A stretch of DNA of 64,000 nucleotides, from assembly GCA_963762545.1 (NCBI GenBank), contig CAVXLC010000002.1:930001-994000 (forward strand), in the 5' to 3' direction. The number at the start of each line of letters is the position of its first letter. Positions within the stretch are counted from its first letter, which is position 1. The notes beneath the pieces were generated by a model. The model had not been told where the DNA came from and searched no databases. It saw only the letters and a list, made by a program, of their open reading frames with translations. Of the stretch, positions 7,940 to 16,130 are shown in pieces. The position numbers were made by a program, and so were the translations under genes. This DNA is from JABFSM01 sp963762545 (lineage in GTDB: Bacteria > Gemmatimonadota > Gemmatimonadetes > Gemmatimonadales > GWC2-71-9).

Positions 7940-10057
7940 GTGAACGGCAGTCTCCGCCCGATTCTGGCCCCCTCCAGCGTGGCGGTGGTCGGCGCCTCGC
8001 GCACGCCCGGGACCATCGGCCACGAGATCGTGGCGAGCCTGGTGCGTTGCGGCTATACCGGCGCGGTCTACCCGGTCAATCCCCGGGCCGCCGCCATCTG
8101 CTCGGTGCCCGCGTTTCCCGACATCGAAGCCATTCCCGCCGCGATCGACCAGGCCATCATCGTCGTGCCGAAGGAGCTGGTGCAGGGCGTGGTCGAGGGC
8201 TGCGCGCGCAAGGGCATTCCCGGCCTGGTGGTGATCTCCTCGGGATTCAAGGAGATCGGAGGCGAGGGCATCGAGCGGGAACGCCGCCTGACCGAGTTCG
8301 TCCGGGCCAGCGGGATGCGGATGGTGGGCCCCAACTGCATGGGCGTGCTCAACGCCAACCCCGCGGTCTCGATGAACGGCACCTTCGCGCCGGCGCTCCC
8401 TCCCTATGGCAAGGTCGGATTCGTGTCGCAATCGGGAGCGATGGGCCTGTCGGTGCTCGACTACGCCAGGGAGTACGGCATCGGGATCTCCCAGTTTGTC
8501 TCGGTGGGCAACAAGGCCGACGTCAGCGGCAACGACCTGCTGCTGGCCTGGGAGGACGAGCCCGATGTCGAGGCGATCCTCATGTACGCCGAGAATTTCG
8601 GGAATCCGGCCAAGTTCCTGCAGATCGCCTCGCGCATTACCCGCCGCAAGCCGATCATCGTGGTCAAGTCGGGCCGCTCGCGGGCGGGAGCCCGGGCGGC
8701 CTCGTCGCACACCGGCGCGCTGGCCGCGAGCGACGCCGCGGTGGACGCCCTCCTGGCCCAGGCCGGCGTGCTGCGGGCCGGTACCATCGAAGAGCTGTTC
8801 GACCTCGCGATGGGCTTCTCGGTCCAGAAACCGCCGGCGTCCCGCCGCACCGTCGTGCTCACCAATGCGGGAGGGCCGGGCATCCTCGCCGCCGACGCCT
8901 GTGAAGCCAACGGCCTCGAGCTCCCCGATCTCGCGCCTCAGACGGTCGCACGCCTGGCTCCGCTCTTTCCCGCCGAGGCGTCGATCCGCAATCCGCTGGA
9001 TATGATCGCCTCGGCCACGCCGCAGGGGTACCGCGCGGCGCTCGGCGCGCTCCTCGACGATCCGAGCGTCGATGCCGCGCTGGCCATCTTCGTCCCGCCG
9101 CTCGGCGTCACCCAGGGGGACGTGAGCCTGGCGATCGCCTCGGTGGCCCAGGAACACCCCGCCCAGACCGTGTTCGGCGTCCTGATGGGTCACCAGGGAT
9201 TGCCGCAGGGCAGGGCGACGCTGCACGAGGCCGGCATTCCCGCGTACATCTTCCCCGAGTCGGCGGCGCGGGCCCTCGCCGCGATGTGCCGCTGGAGGGA
9301 ATGGCGTGACCGCCCGGCCTCGGCGCCGGAAGCGTTCACGGTCGATCGCGCGACGGCGGACCGGCTGATCGGCGCGGCGCGCGCGGCGGGCCAGGCCCGC
9401 CTGGCGGAGGATGAGGCGCTGGAGCTGCTCGCGGCCTATGGAATTCCGATCGCGCGGGGAGAGCTGGCCGCGAGCGCCGACGCGGCGGTGTCGCTCGCCG
9501 GGCGGATGGGCTATCCGGTGGTGCTCAAGATCGTCGCGCCGGCCATCATTCATAAGACCGAGGTCGGGGGTGTCCGGGTCAACCTGGACGACGCCGCGGA
9601 GGTCCGGCGCGCCTATGACCAGATCCTGGCGGGCGCGCGCACGGCCCACCCCGAAGCGGCCATCACCGGCGTCATGGTGCAGCCGATGCTGCAGAGCGGA
9701 CGCGAGCTGATCGTGGGGATGACCCGGGACCCGGTGTTCGGGCCGCTGGTGATGTTCGGACTGGGCGGGATTCTCGTGGAAGTCCTGCGCGACGTGTCCT
9801 TCCGGATCGCCCCGTTCGGCCGCGAAGAAGCCAGCCGCATGATGGGAGAGATTCGCGGGGCGCGGCTGCTCGATGCGGTGCGCGGCATGCCGCCCGCCGA
9901 CCGGACCGCCCTGGAGGATGTGCTGTTGCGGGTGGCCCGGCTGGTGACCGATTGCCCCGAGATCGCCGAGCTCGACGTGAACCCGCTGATGGCCACGCCG
10001 TCGGGCGCGGTAGCCGTCGATGCGCGGGTGATGCTCGAGCCGGCCGCCCCGGGATGA
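7940..10057 (+). CDS. ADP-forming acetyl/acyl-CoA synthetase (fused alpha-beta)
   Basis: A 705-residue protein with the domain order of NDP-forming acyl-CoA synthetases: CoA-binding Rossmann domain (SVAVVGASRTPGTIGHEI near the start), ligase-CoA domains with the phosphorylated-His region near ASSHTGALA, and a C-terminal ATP-grasp domain (VVLKIVAPAIIHKTEVGGV; GVMVQPMLQSGRELIVGM). It converts acyl-CoA, ADP and phosphate to acid, CoA and ATP, or the reverse. No GNAT acetyltransferase domain is present. GTG 7940 is the only plausible start in this frame near the conserved N-terminus. The next gene overlaps by ATGA. Confidence 0.88.
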   Translation: MNGSLRPILAPSSVAVVGASRTPGTIGHEIVASLVRCGYTGAVYPVNPRAAAICSVPAFPDIEAIPAAIDQAIIVVPKELVQGVVEGCARKGIPGLVVISSGFKEIGGEGIERERRLTEFVRASGMRMVGPNCMGVLNANPAVSMNGTFAPALPPYGKVGFVSQSGAMGLSVLDYAREYGIGISQFVSVGNKADVSGNDLLLAWEDEPDVEAILMYAENFGNPAKFLQIASRITRRKPIIVVKSGRSRAGARAASSHTGALAASDAAVDALLAQAGVLRAGTIEELFDLAMGFSVQKPPASRRTVVLTNAGGPGILAADACEANGLELPDLAPQTVARLAPLFPAEASIRNPLDMIASATPQGYRAALGALLDDPSVDAALAIFVPPLGVTQGDVSLAIASVAQEHPAQTVFGVLMGHQGLPQGRATLHEAGIPAYIFPESAARALAAMCRWREWRDRPASAPEAFTVDRATADRLIGAARAAGQARLAEDEALELLAAYGIPIARGELAASADAAVSLAGRMGYPVVLKIVAPAIIHKTEVGGVRVNLDDAAEVRRAYDQILAGARTAHPEAAITGVMVQPMLQSGRELIVGMTRDPVFGPLVMFGLGGILVEVLRDVSFRIAPFGREEASRMMGEIRGARLLDAVRGMPPADRTALEDVLLRVARLVTDCPEIAELDVNPLMATPSGAVAVDARVMLEPAAPG

Positions 10058-10620
10058 CCGGTGGCATGGCCACGCCGGCGCCGACGGTCATCGAGGTCCG
10101 GGTTCGGGAGCTGAGTCAGCTCTTCGAGTCGCTCGACCCCTCTCCGTTCGTGGAAAAGGATCTCGACTCCAAGGCTGCCGAGTACATCGTCGAAAGCCTC
10201 CGGGAGCTTGCCCCGGAAGCGGCATCCGGGCTGGTCATCCACTTCGACGGGCCGGCCCCGCCGCCCGATCAGGAACGGCTCGTCGGTGACGCCATCCGCG
10301 ATCATTTCGCCCGCGAATCGCTGCGGCTCCGGCGCCAGCTCCGAGTGCTCATCCGCCGCGGGATCCTCAGCCTGGGCATCGGCCTGGGGTTTCTCGTTGC
10401 CGCGTTCGCCATCACGCAGGGGGTCCGTCGCGTACTGGGCGAGGCCGGCTGGTTGCGGGTCTTCGAACAGGGCCTCCTGATCGTGGGGTGGGTCGCGATG
10501 TGGCGGCCCCTGGAGATCTTTCTCTACGACTGGTGGCCGATCGTGGGCGAGCGCCGCCTGCACGATCGGCTGAGCCGCATTCCGGTGCGCTTTGTGCCTG
10601 GCGCGATTACCCCGCGGTGA
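10054..10620 (+). CDS. Small membrane protein coupled to acyl-CoA synthetase
   Basis: A 188-residue protein of unrecognised family. The N-terminal 100 residues are soluble (VIEVRVRELSQLFESLDPSPF). Two hydrophobic segments follow: LSLGIGLGFLVAAFAITQGV and the stretch FEQGLLIVGWVAMWRPLEIF. The tail is basic. Its ATG overlaps the synthetase stop, so translation is probably coupled; a second in-frame ATG lies at 10066. No function can be assigned. Confidence 0.75.
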   Translation: MTGGMATPAPTVIEVRVRELSQLFESLDPSPFVEKDLDSKAAEYIVESLRELAPEAASGLVIHFDGPAPPPDQERLVGDAIRDHFARESLRLRRQLRVLIRRGILSLGIGLGFLVAAFAITQGVRRVLGEAGWLRVFEQGLLIVGWVAMWRPLEIFLYDWWPIVGERRLHDRLSRIPVRFVPGAITPR

Positions 10621-10666
10621 CCATCCCCCCTGGTGCAAGCGGCGTCTCCTCAATACCATTCTGCCC

Positions 10667-10747
10667 ATGATCCGCCGCCCGATGGCCTCCAGCTATTACT
10701 ACGCGACCCCATCCATGGGCCGCGGCCGGAGGCATTCGAGCACCTAG
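10667..10747 (+). CDS. Tyr-rich leader peptide of phenylalanine hydroxylase
   Basis: A 26-codon ORF, MIRRPMASSYYYATPSMGRG and then RRHSST, ending in TAG. Codons 10-12 (10694-10702) are TAT TAC TAC. It lies upstream of a Rho-independent terminator and the phenylalanine 4-hydroxylase gene. A possible -10 (TACCAT, 10654-10659) puts transcription start next to the ATG, so it may be translated leaderless; no strong Shine-Dalgarno is visible. By analogy with trp, his and phe leaders, ribosome stalling at the Tyr codons when charged tRNA-Tyr is scarce would let the downstream gene be read. A second Met at 10682 is an alternative start. Confidence 0.7.
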   Translation: MIRRPMASSYYYATPSMGRGRRHSST

Positions 10748-10797
10748 CACCACGTCGAATCCTGACCTTCCGAGCGGCCCGTGAAATCACGGGCCGC
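10682..10797 (+). promoter_or_regulatory. Tyrosine-responsive transcription attenuator
   Basis: Four pairing segments are visible. Segment 1 (10682-10690) can pair with 10728-10735, enclosing the Tyr codons. Segment 2 can instead pair forward as an antiterminator in three blocks: 10717-10723 with 10774-10780 (GGGCCGC/GCGGCCC), 10727-10732 with 10766-10772 (one bulged T), and 10734-10739 with 10755-10760 (ATTCGA/TCGAAT). The antiterminator uses seven bases of the terminator 5' arm, so antiterminator and terminator exclude each other. A ribosome paused at 10694-10702 would cover segment 1 and favour the antiterminator. Pairings were found by eye; energies were not computed. Confidence 0.72.
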
Positions 10798-10802
10798 TTT
10801 TT
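10774..10802 (+). terminator. Rho-independent terminator (attenuator) before phhA
   Basis: A perfect 10-bp stem (10774-10783 with 10788-10797), loop AAAT, followed by TTTTT (10798-10802) and TTGTTG. It lies between the leader peptide and the hydroxylase Shine-Dalgarno (AGGAG, 10819-10823). Because it sits upstream of the structural gene and downstream of the leader, it is read as an attenuator and not only as the terminator of the gene ending at 10620. Confidence 0.85.
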
Positions 10803-10828
10803 GTTGTTCTCTCGAACCAGGAGCCATC

Positions 10829-11578
10829 ATGCCGGACGTGCTGAGCCACCAGGATTCCCCCACCGCCCCGGTGGTGCAGGATTGGGCGGGATACACCGAC
10901 GAGGAGCACCTGGCGTGGGCCACGCTCTACGGCCGCCGCATGCCGGCGCTCCGCGCCACGGCCAGCCGGGTGTTCCTCCGCGGTGTGAACGACATCGGCC
11001 TCGAGTCGGAGTGCATCCCCGACCTCGCCGCACTCAACCGGAGGCTCGCCCGCCGCACCGGCTGGCGGGCGGTGCCGGTGGCCGGCTTTCTGCCGGCCGG
11101 CGAGTTCTTCCAGTCGCTGGCCCGGCGCGAATTCCCGACCACGGTGACGATCCGTTCCGCCGACCGGCTCGACTACGTGCCGGAGCCGGACATCTTCCAC
11201 GACGTGTTCGGGCACGTCCCCCTCCATGCGGACCCGGTGTTCGCCGATTTTCTCCAGCGGTTCGGGGCCCTGGCCGCGTCCGCCAGGAGCGCGGAAGCGA
11301 CCGAACGCATGGCCCGGCTGTTCTGGTTCACGGTGGAATTCGGTCTGATTCTGGAAAGGGACGGCGTCCGGGTCTACGGAAGCGGACTGATTTCCTCGCA
11401 CGCCGACGCGGCCAATGCCCTCGGACCCCATTGCGAGCACCGCCCCTTCGATCTGGAACAGGTGCTGAGCCAGTCGTTCCGGATCGATGACCTGCAGCCG
11501 GTGCTCTTCGTGGTGGAAAGCTTCCAACAGCTGTTCGAGGCCGTGGCCGAGGTGGAGGCCCGTGGCCGGGACGCGTAG
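10829..11578 (+). CDS. phhA: Phenylalanine 4-monooxygenase
   Basis: A 249-residue aromatic amino acid hydroxylase of the short bacterial type, with only the catalytic domain. The iron ligands are visible: His-Asp-X3-His in DIFHDVFGHVPLHADPVF (about residues 128-145) and the Glu in FWFTVEFGLI (about 170). It uses tetrahydropterin and oxygen to convert Phe to Tyr. ATG 10829 follows AGGAG by five bases. Expression is probably controlled by the Tyr-codon attenuator directly upstream, which makes sense as product-sensing control. No pterin dehydratase gene lies nearby. Confidence 0.93.
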   Translation: MPDVLSHQDSPTAPVVQDWAGYTDEEHLAWATLYGRRMPALRATASRVFLRGVNDIGLESECIPDLAALNRRLARRTGWRAVPVAGFLPAGEFFQSLARREFPTTVTIRSADRLDYVPEPDIFHDVFGHVPLHADPVFADFLQRFGALAASARSAEATERMARLFWFTVEFGLILERDGVRVYGSGLISSHADAANALGPHCEHRPFDLEQVLSQSFRIDDLQPVLFVVESFQQLFEAVAEVEARGRDA

Positions 11579-11588
11579 CGACGACAGC

Positions 11589-11790
11589 ATTCCGGTGGGC
11601 GAGTATGACATCACCATCCGACAATCGGCTACCGTTTCCTGCGGTCCAGGGTCGTCGTCTCGCCCGCCGAGCCCACCACACTCGAATGCTTCATGAAGTT
11701 CTCGCCCTGCCTGCTGCCCGAGCTGGTGGTCGAGTCCCGCCGGGTCGGGGTATATGGAGAGGTGCGCCACCTGGCGGATCGGCCAATGAT
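11589..11790 (+). pseudogene. Broken fragment of carboxypeptidase-regulatory-like gene
   Basis: About 200 bp closely resembles 15364-15560, inside the intact gene at 15167-16093: both share stretches such as TTCATGAAGTTCTC and GTCGAGTCCCGCCGGGTCGG or near copies. In this copy the reading frame shifts (GEYDITIRQSAT in one frame, then the EVLALP stretch in another) and there is no start or signal peptide. It begins directly after phhA and ends before the mprF stop. It is a decayed partial duplicate. The 11579-11869 interval holds nothing else recognisable. Confidence 0.75.
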
Positions 11791-11869
11791 GACTCCTGCG
11801 AGGACCCCGACTGGCCCGCCTTGACGTGGCCGGCTGGCGGCCCAGCCGGGCGCCGGTGCGCCGGGCAGG

Positions 11870-14434
11870 CTACTTCCCCAGCACCCCTTTCCAGCCGCTG
11901 GAAATCATCGAGGCGATCCCCGCGAGGATGCGTGGCAGCGCCAGCCCGCCCGGCGAGGCGAGGTACCGCGCCTCCCAAATAGGATCGAATTTGTCCTTGA
12001 ACTGTCGCAGGCCCTGGAAGTTGTAGAACCGCTCGCCATGCTCGAAGACCAGCGCGCCGACCCGGTGCCGGAACGGGGCCAGGCTCCGGCGTTCGAATCC
12101 CGACAGCGGGGCCATTCCCAGGTTGAACCAGCGGTACCGCTCCGCGGCGCCCCAGAGAAACGTGTGCACGAACAGGAAGTCCATCACGCCCGGAGGAGCG
12201 TCCCGGGTGTAGCGCATCAGGTCCATGGACAGCTCTTCCCGGGACCCGGTCTCCCAGAGGTTGGCGAACGCCACGATCCGTCCCTGGTGCCGGACGATCG
12301 CGTGACGGAATCGCCGCAGGTAGGCCGGATCGAACCCGCCAAGCGAAAAACCCTTTTCGCGGGTCCGCTTGGATTCCAGCCAGTCCGCCGACACCACCGC
12401 CAGCTGCGGCAGGATCGCCTCGACGCCATCCGTGGGGACGATCTCGAAGGAGGCGCCTTCCCGTTCGAGCCTGCGAAAATCGCGGCGAAGGTTCCGGCGG
12501 TGGCTCCCCTCCAATGAATACCCCGAGAGGGAGACGCGGGCCGCCTCCCCGATGCGGGTCAGCGTGAGGCCAAGATCGATGTACAGGGGCAGGTGCTCTT
12601 TCCGCACCTCATAGAAGACGGTCCAGGCGCCATGCTGGTGGGCCAGCGCGCGGAAGGCCCAGGCAAGCTCCGAAAAGTCCTCTGATCGTCCGATCGGATC
12701 GCCCATGGCCACCCAGGACTTTCCGGAGACGGCATAGGCGAGCAGGGACTTCCCACTCTCGCTCCAGAGCAGGGTCTTGTCGCCGGTGAGGGCGACATTG
12801 GCGATCGCGGAATTCCCCTCCAGCACCGCCGCGAGCGCGCGGTCGAGCTCGGCGGCCTCGGGCAGGACGGGGGTGGCTCGGGCCGGACCCAGGAGGCGCA
12901 CCACGCCGAATCCGGCCGCGACGGCGAAGGCCCCGACGGTGGCCCGGAGGAATCGGGAGGCGTCGGCGTGAAGGGCGAACTGCCACCAGAGTTCGTCGGC
13001 ATAGACGACATGGCGGTACCGGAACTCTCCGAGCGCGATCACCGCGACGAGGACCAGCAACACGGTCACGATCCACTCGGTCGACCATGGCTCGGCCGTG
13101 AGTCGGGTTCGCCGAAAGAACCGCCGTCGGGTAGGAAAGAGCAGGACCGCGCTCCCCGCGAGGAAGATGGCTTCCTCGTAGTCCGCGCCCTTGAGCAGCG
13201 ATGCGACTGCTCCCACCGTGAGCAGCACCATCGCCAAGTAGTAGGCGATGTCCAGCCGGCGGGACAGCCCCCAGGCCAGGATCACAAGTCCCATTCCTGC
13301 CACGCTTCCGATGAAATGCGACAGCTCGATCACCGGCAGCGGCAGCAGCTCGCCGAGCCAGCGCATCCGGGAAGGGACCGCAGGTGTCACGCCCGATACC
13401 AGCAGCAGCACTCCGGCGCCCAGGATCAGGATCGAGAGCGCGTAGGGCGTCACGCCGGGCAGCCACCGCGCCGCCCACCGGGTTGCCCGGTCGAGATGCG
13501 CCCGCTGGCGCACCGCCTCGGTGGCGATCAGGAGGAGCATACCCAGGGCAAAGGGGACGAGGTAGTAAATCGCCCGGTACGCCACCAGCGCGCCCAATAC
13601 CGCACCCGCCCCCGCAGCCTGGCCGAGACCGAGGACGATCAACGTGTCGAACACCCCGAGTCCGCCCGGGACGTGGCTGACGAGGCCGGCAACCTGGGCG
13701 GCAACGAAGAGGCCGACGAACCCGGCAAAACCAAGACCGGGGATTGGGGGGAGCACGCTGAACAGCACGGCGGCAGCCAGGCACCAGTCGAGGCAGGACA
13801 CGACCAACTGCTCGACCGCGAGAGTCGGACGGGGCACGGTGAAGGTGAGACCGAATACCTCGAGCGGTCTCTGCTGGAGCAGCGACAGCAGCAGGTAGCT
13901 CACGGCCGCCAGGAGGAATGCCGTCCCGGTCACGGCAAACAGCACCGGGTGGTTGCCGGTGATGCCGGCCACCACCGAAGGCTCGAACAGGAGGACCCCG
14001 CCGGTGAGCGCGACCACGCCGAGCCAAAGCGTGATGCCCGCGAATCCGACTGCCCGGGCAATTTCTGGCGCGGAGAGACCCCAGGCCGACCAGAACCGGT
14101 ATCGCACCGCGCCGCCGGTAAATACCGCGAACCCGAGGGTCTGGCTGAGGGAATAGGCGATGAAGGAGGCGACGGCTACCTGGAGGCGGGATATCCGGTG
14201 ATCAACATATCGCATGGCGAGGGCGTCGTACCGGGTCAGCACCGCATAGGCCAATACCGTGAAGCCCAGCGCCCGGAGCAGAGCGCCGCGGGACAACGAG
14301 TGCAGATGTCCGACGATTTCCGCGTAGTGATGCTGGGCCAGCTCGCGGCGGAGAATGAGTACGGCAATCGTGAAGACGCCGAGGGCCACAAATGGGGCGG
14401 CACGCGACAACGTCGTGAGGAAGCGCATCCGCAT
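11870..14434 (-). CDS. mprF: MprF: lysyl-phosphatidylglycerol synthase/flippase
   Basis: An 854-residue protein, the usual full length of bifunctional MprF. The N-terminal half is a multi-helix flippase domain starting near RAAPFVALGVFTIAVLIL and including the GLGFAGFVGLFVAAQVAGLV and SHVPGGLGVFDTLIVLGL segments. The C-terminal third is a soluble DUF2156/GNAT-like aminoacyl transferase (WVAMGDPIGRSEDFSELAW; the SMDLMRYTRDAPPGVMDFLF region). It transfers an amino acid, usually lysine, from tRNA to phosphatidylglycerol and flips the product, lowering surface charge. The divergent neighbour is VirJ/AcvB-like, a family that cleaves this lipid. The start at 14434 leaves about 50 bp before that gene. 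Confidence 0.9.
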   Translation of the reverse strand: MRMRFLTTLSRAAPFVALGVFTIAVLILRRELAQHHYAEIVGHLHSLSRGALLRALGFTVLAYAVLTRYDALAMRYVDHRISRLQVAVASFIAYSLSQTLGFAVFTGGAVRYRFWSAWGLSAPEIARAVGFAGITLWLGVVALTGGVLLFEPSVVAGITGNHPVLFAVTGTAFLLAAVSYLLLSLLQQRPLEVFGLTFTVPRPTLAVEQLVVSCLDWCLAAAVLFSVLPPIPGLGFAGFVGLFVAAQVAGLVSHVPGGLGVFDTLIVLGLGQAAGAGAVLGALVAYRAIYYLVPFALGMLLLIATEAVRQRAHLDRATRWAARWLPGVTPYALSILILGAGVLLLVSGVTPAVPSRMRWLGELLPLPVIELSHFIGSVAGMGLVILAWGLSRRLDIAYYLAMVLLTVGAVASLLKGADYEEAIFLAGSAVLLFPTRRRFFRRTRLTAEPWSTEWIVTVLLVLVAVIALGEFRYRHVVYADELWWQFALHADASRFLRATVGAFAVAAGFGVVRLLGPARATPVLPEAAELDRALAAVLEGNSAIANVALTGDKTLLWSESGKSLLAYAVSGKSWVAMGDPIGRSEDFSELAWAFRALAHQHGAWTVFYEVRKEHLPLYIDLGLTLTRIGEAARVSLSGYSLEGSHRRNLRRDFRRLEREGASFEIVPTDGVEAILPQLAVVSADWLESKRTREKGFSLGGFDPAYLRRFRHAIVRHQGRIVAFANLWETGSREELSMDLMRYTRDAPPGVMDFLFVHTFLWGAAERYRWFNLGMAPLSGFERRSLAPFRHRVGALVFEHGERFYNFQGLRQFKDKFDPIWEARYLASPGGLALPRILAGIASMISSGWKGVLGK

Positions 14435-14486
14435 GCTGCTAACTTACCCGGACCTCGCAATCGGCGGTGGCGCGGTGCGGTTCAGT

Positions 14487-15170
14487 ATGGGTTTCTTCAT
14501 AATGGTGCTGGTTCAGGGCGGCACCCCGGTTGTCGAGGGCCTCCCCCTGGTCGAGGCGCGAGCGTCCGGCGGTGGCCACACCATGGCGATACTCCTCAGC
14601 GGGGACGGGAACTGGGCCGGCTTCGACAAGGGCCTCGCCCGGGAGCTCAATGCCCTCGGCATCTCCGTCGTGGGACTCAAATCACGGTCCTGGCTCAACG
14701 CGGCCCCGACGAAGACTCCCGACCGGGCTGCGGCCGATCTCGCGCGGATTCTCGCAGCATATGTTCCGGCTTGGCGCGCCGATACGGTGGTGGTGATTGG
14801 ATATTCCCGTGGCGCCGACCTCGCTCCATTCATGGTCAACCGCCTGGACGGGACCTGGCGGAAATTGATGCCACTGCTGGTGCTGCTGTCGCCCAGCCGC
14901 TTCGCGAGTTTCGAATTTCACCTTTCAGACTTGTTCTCGGACAAGCGGCGGCCCACCGATATTCCGCTCCTGCCGGAGCTGGAGAAGCTCCGCGGCCTCC
15001 CCATTCTGTGCGTCTATGGAACCAGCGATCCCGAAGCGCTCTGCCCCGACATGCACTCCGCGCTGGTCCAGGTTGTGGCTCGTCGCCAGGGACATCGGAT
15101 GGAAGACCCGGAGGACATCGCCCCGCTGATCGCCGCCGCGCTCAGGGACGCGGGAAAGCCCCGAGAATGA
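14487..15170 (+). CDS. VirJ/AcvB-family alpha/beta hydrolase
   Basis: A 227-residue protein in the size range of the VirJ domain. After a hydrophobic start (MGFFIMVLVQGG) it shows TMAILLSGDGNWAGFDKGLA, the conserved opening of VirJ/AcvB proteins, and the nucleophile elbow VVVIGYSRGADLAPF (GYSRG). In Agrobacterium, AcvB hydrolyses lysyl-phosphatidylglycerol made by the MprF homologue LpiA; the divergent mprF here suggests the same job in the periplasm. ATG 14487 is preferred because it begins the signal-like segment and leaves promoter room; ATG 14433 in the same frame would overlap the mprF start. The next gene overlaps by ATGA. Confidence 0.78.
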   Translation: MGFFIMVLVQGGTPVVEGLPLVEARASGGGHTMAILLSGDGNWAGFDKGLARELNALGISVVGLKSRSWLNAAPTKTPDRAAADLARILAAYVPAWRADTVVVIGYSRGADLAPFMVNRLDGTWRKLMPLLVLLSPSRFASFEFHLSDLFSDKRRPTDIPLLPELEKLRGLPILCVYGTSDPEALCPDMHSALVQVVARRQGHRMEDPEDIAPLIAAALRDAGKPRE

Positions 15171-16093
15171 TCGGTCGGCTCGGCCTCGTCTTGGGGGTGC
15201 TCCTCGGCGTTGCGCCTCGGGCCGCTGCGCAGGCGCGGGTCCAGACGATTCTCGGCCTGGTCCATACGTCGGGAGACAGCAGCCCCCCGCTGGCGGGCGC
15301 GGAGGTGATGGTCGGAAGCCGCACGACGGTCACCGATGCCCGGGGGCAGTTCCGCATCGACACCCTGCCCGTTGGCGCGTATGACATCATCATCCGGCAC
15401 ATCGGCTACCGGCCGCTTCGCTCGAGGATCGTCGTCTCGGCCTCCGAGCCTACCACCCTCGAGTACTTCATGAAGTTCTCCCCCTACCTGCTGCCCGACC
15501 TGGTGGTCGAATCCCGCCGGGTCGGGATATACGGAATGGTGCGCGACCCGGCGGATCGGCCCATCAAGACGGCCCGCGTCGAGATCATCGGGTTCAATGG
15601 CAAGATGGTGATCACCGACAGCCTGGGACGGTTCTCCCTCCCGGACGCCCGCAAGGGCGGCTACCTGATTCGGGCCACCGGCGACGGTTACGTCGAGCGT
15701 CGCCTCACCGTCGAGGTCCAGAACGGCAAGGGCCGCGACGTGACGGTCCAGCTCGTCCCGGGGGAGAGCCGGGCGGTCGGCAACCGGGAAGCGGCGGCGC
15801 TCTTCGACCTCCGCCAGAGCCTCGCCACCGGCTTCTCCCGCTCCCGGATGATGGGGCAGGACGTGGCCCGCTATGGATCGATGTCGGTCTGTGACGTGCC
15901 GCGGATCCGGATCGTGGCGGGGTCCTATCCGCGAGGCGTGCTCAACGGAGAGAAGGACATCCCGGTCGGGGAGCTCTGCACCTGGCGAATGGACGAGGTC
16001 GCGATGATCCAGTTGGTGCCCGGAACCACACGGTACACCCGGACCGGCCCGATTCACGAGGACGGCTACGTGATTCTCTGGGAGAAGTGGTAG
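15167..16093 (+). CDS. Secreted protein with two carboxypeptidase-regulatory-like domains
   Basis: A 308-residue protein with a Sec signal peptide (GLVLGVLLGVAPRAAAQA). Two beta-sandwich repeats of the carboxypeptidase regulatory-like type follow: the first contains VTDARGQFRIDTLPVGAYDI, the second MVITDSLGRFSLPDARKGGY. The rest (RSRMMGQDVARYGSMSVCDV and on) resembles the plug-like tail of such proteins in Gemmatimonadota and Bacteroidota but lacks a TonB barrel. The ATG overlaps the hydrolase stop. A decayed copy of part of this gene lies at 11589-11790. Function is unknown; binding at the cell surface is plausible. Confidence 0.72.
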   Translation: MIGRLGLVLGVLLGVAPRAAAQARVQTILGLVHTSGDSSPPLAGAEVMVGSRTTVTDARGQFRIDTLPVGAYDIIIRHIGYRPLRSRIVVSASEPTTLEYFMKFSPYLLPDLVVESRRVGIYGMVRDPADRPIKTARVEIIGFNGKMVITDSLGRFSLPDARKGGYLIRATGDGYVERRLTVEVQNGKGRDVTVQLVPGESRAVGNREAAALFDLRQSLATGFSRSRMMGQDVARYGSMSVCDVPRIRIVAGSYPRGVLNGEKDIPVGELCTWRMDEVAMIQLVPGTTRYTRTGPIHEDGYVILWEKW

Positions 16094-16096
16094 CGG

Positions 16097-16125
16097 TTGA
16101 CCCCGCCGCCTTAACCTGTTAGGAT
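16097..16125 (+). promoter_or_regulatory. Promoter of infC-rpmI-rplT
   Basis: TTGACC (16097-16102), 17-bp spacer, TAGGAT (16120-16125): a good sigma-70-type match. Transcription would start near 16132, giving a leader of about 160 nt before infC. Confidence 0.65.
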
Positions 16126-16130
16126 TGCAC

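Noticed and set aside
7940..10057. Pat-type protein acetyltransferase
   Set aside because: The synthetase core is present but no GNAT domain is fused at either end.
12968..15166. Long plus-strand open frame running into the carboxypeptidase-regulatory-like gene
   Set aside because: It is antisense to mprF; only the part from ATG 15167 has a signal peptide and domain homology.
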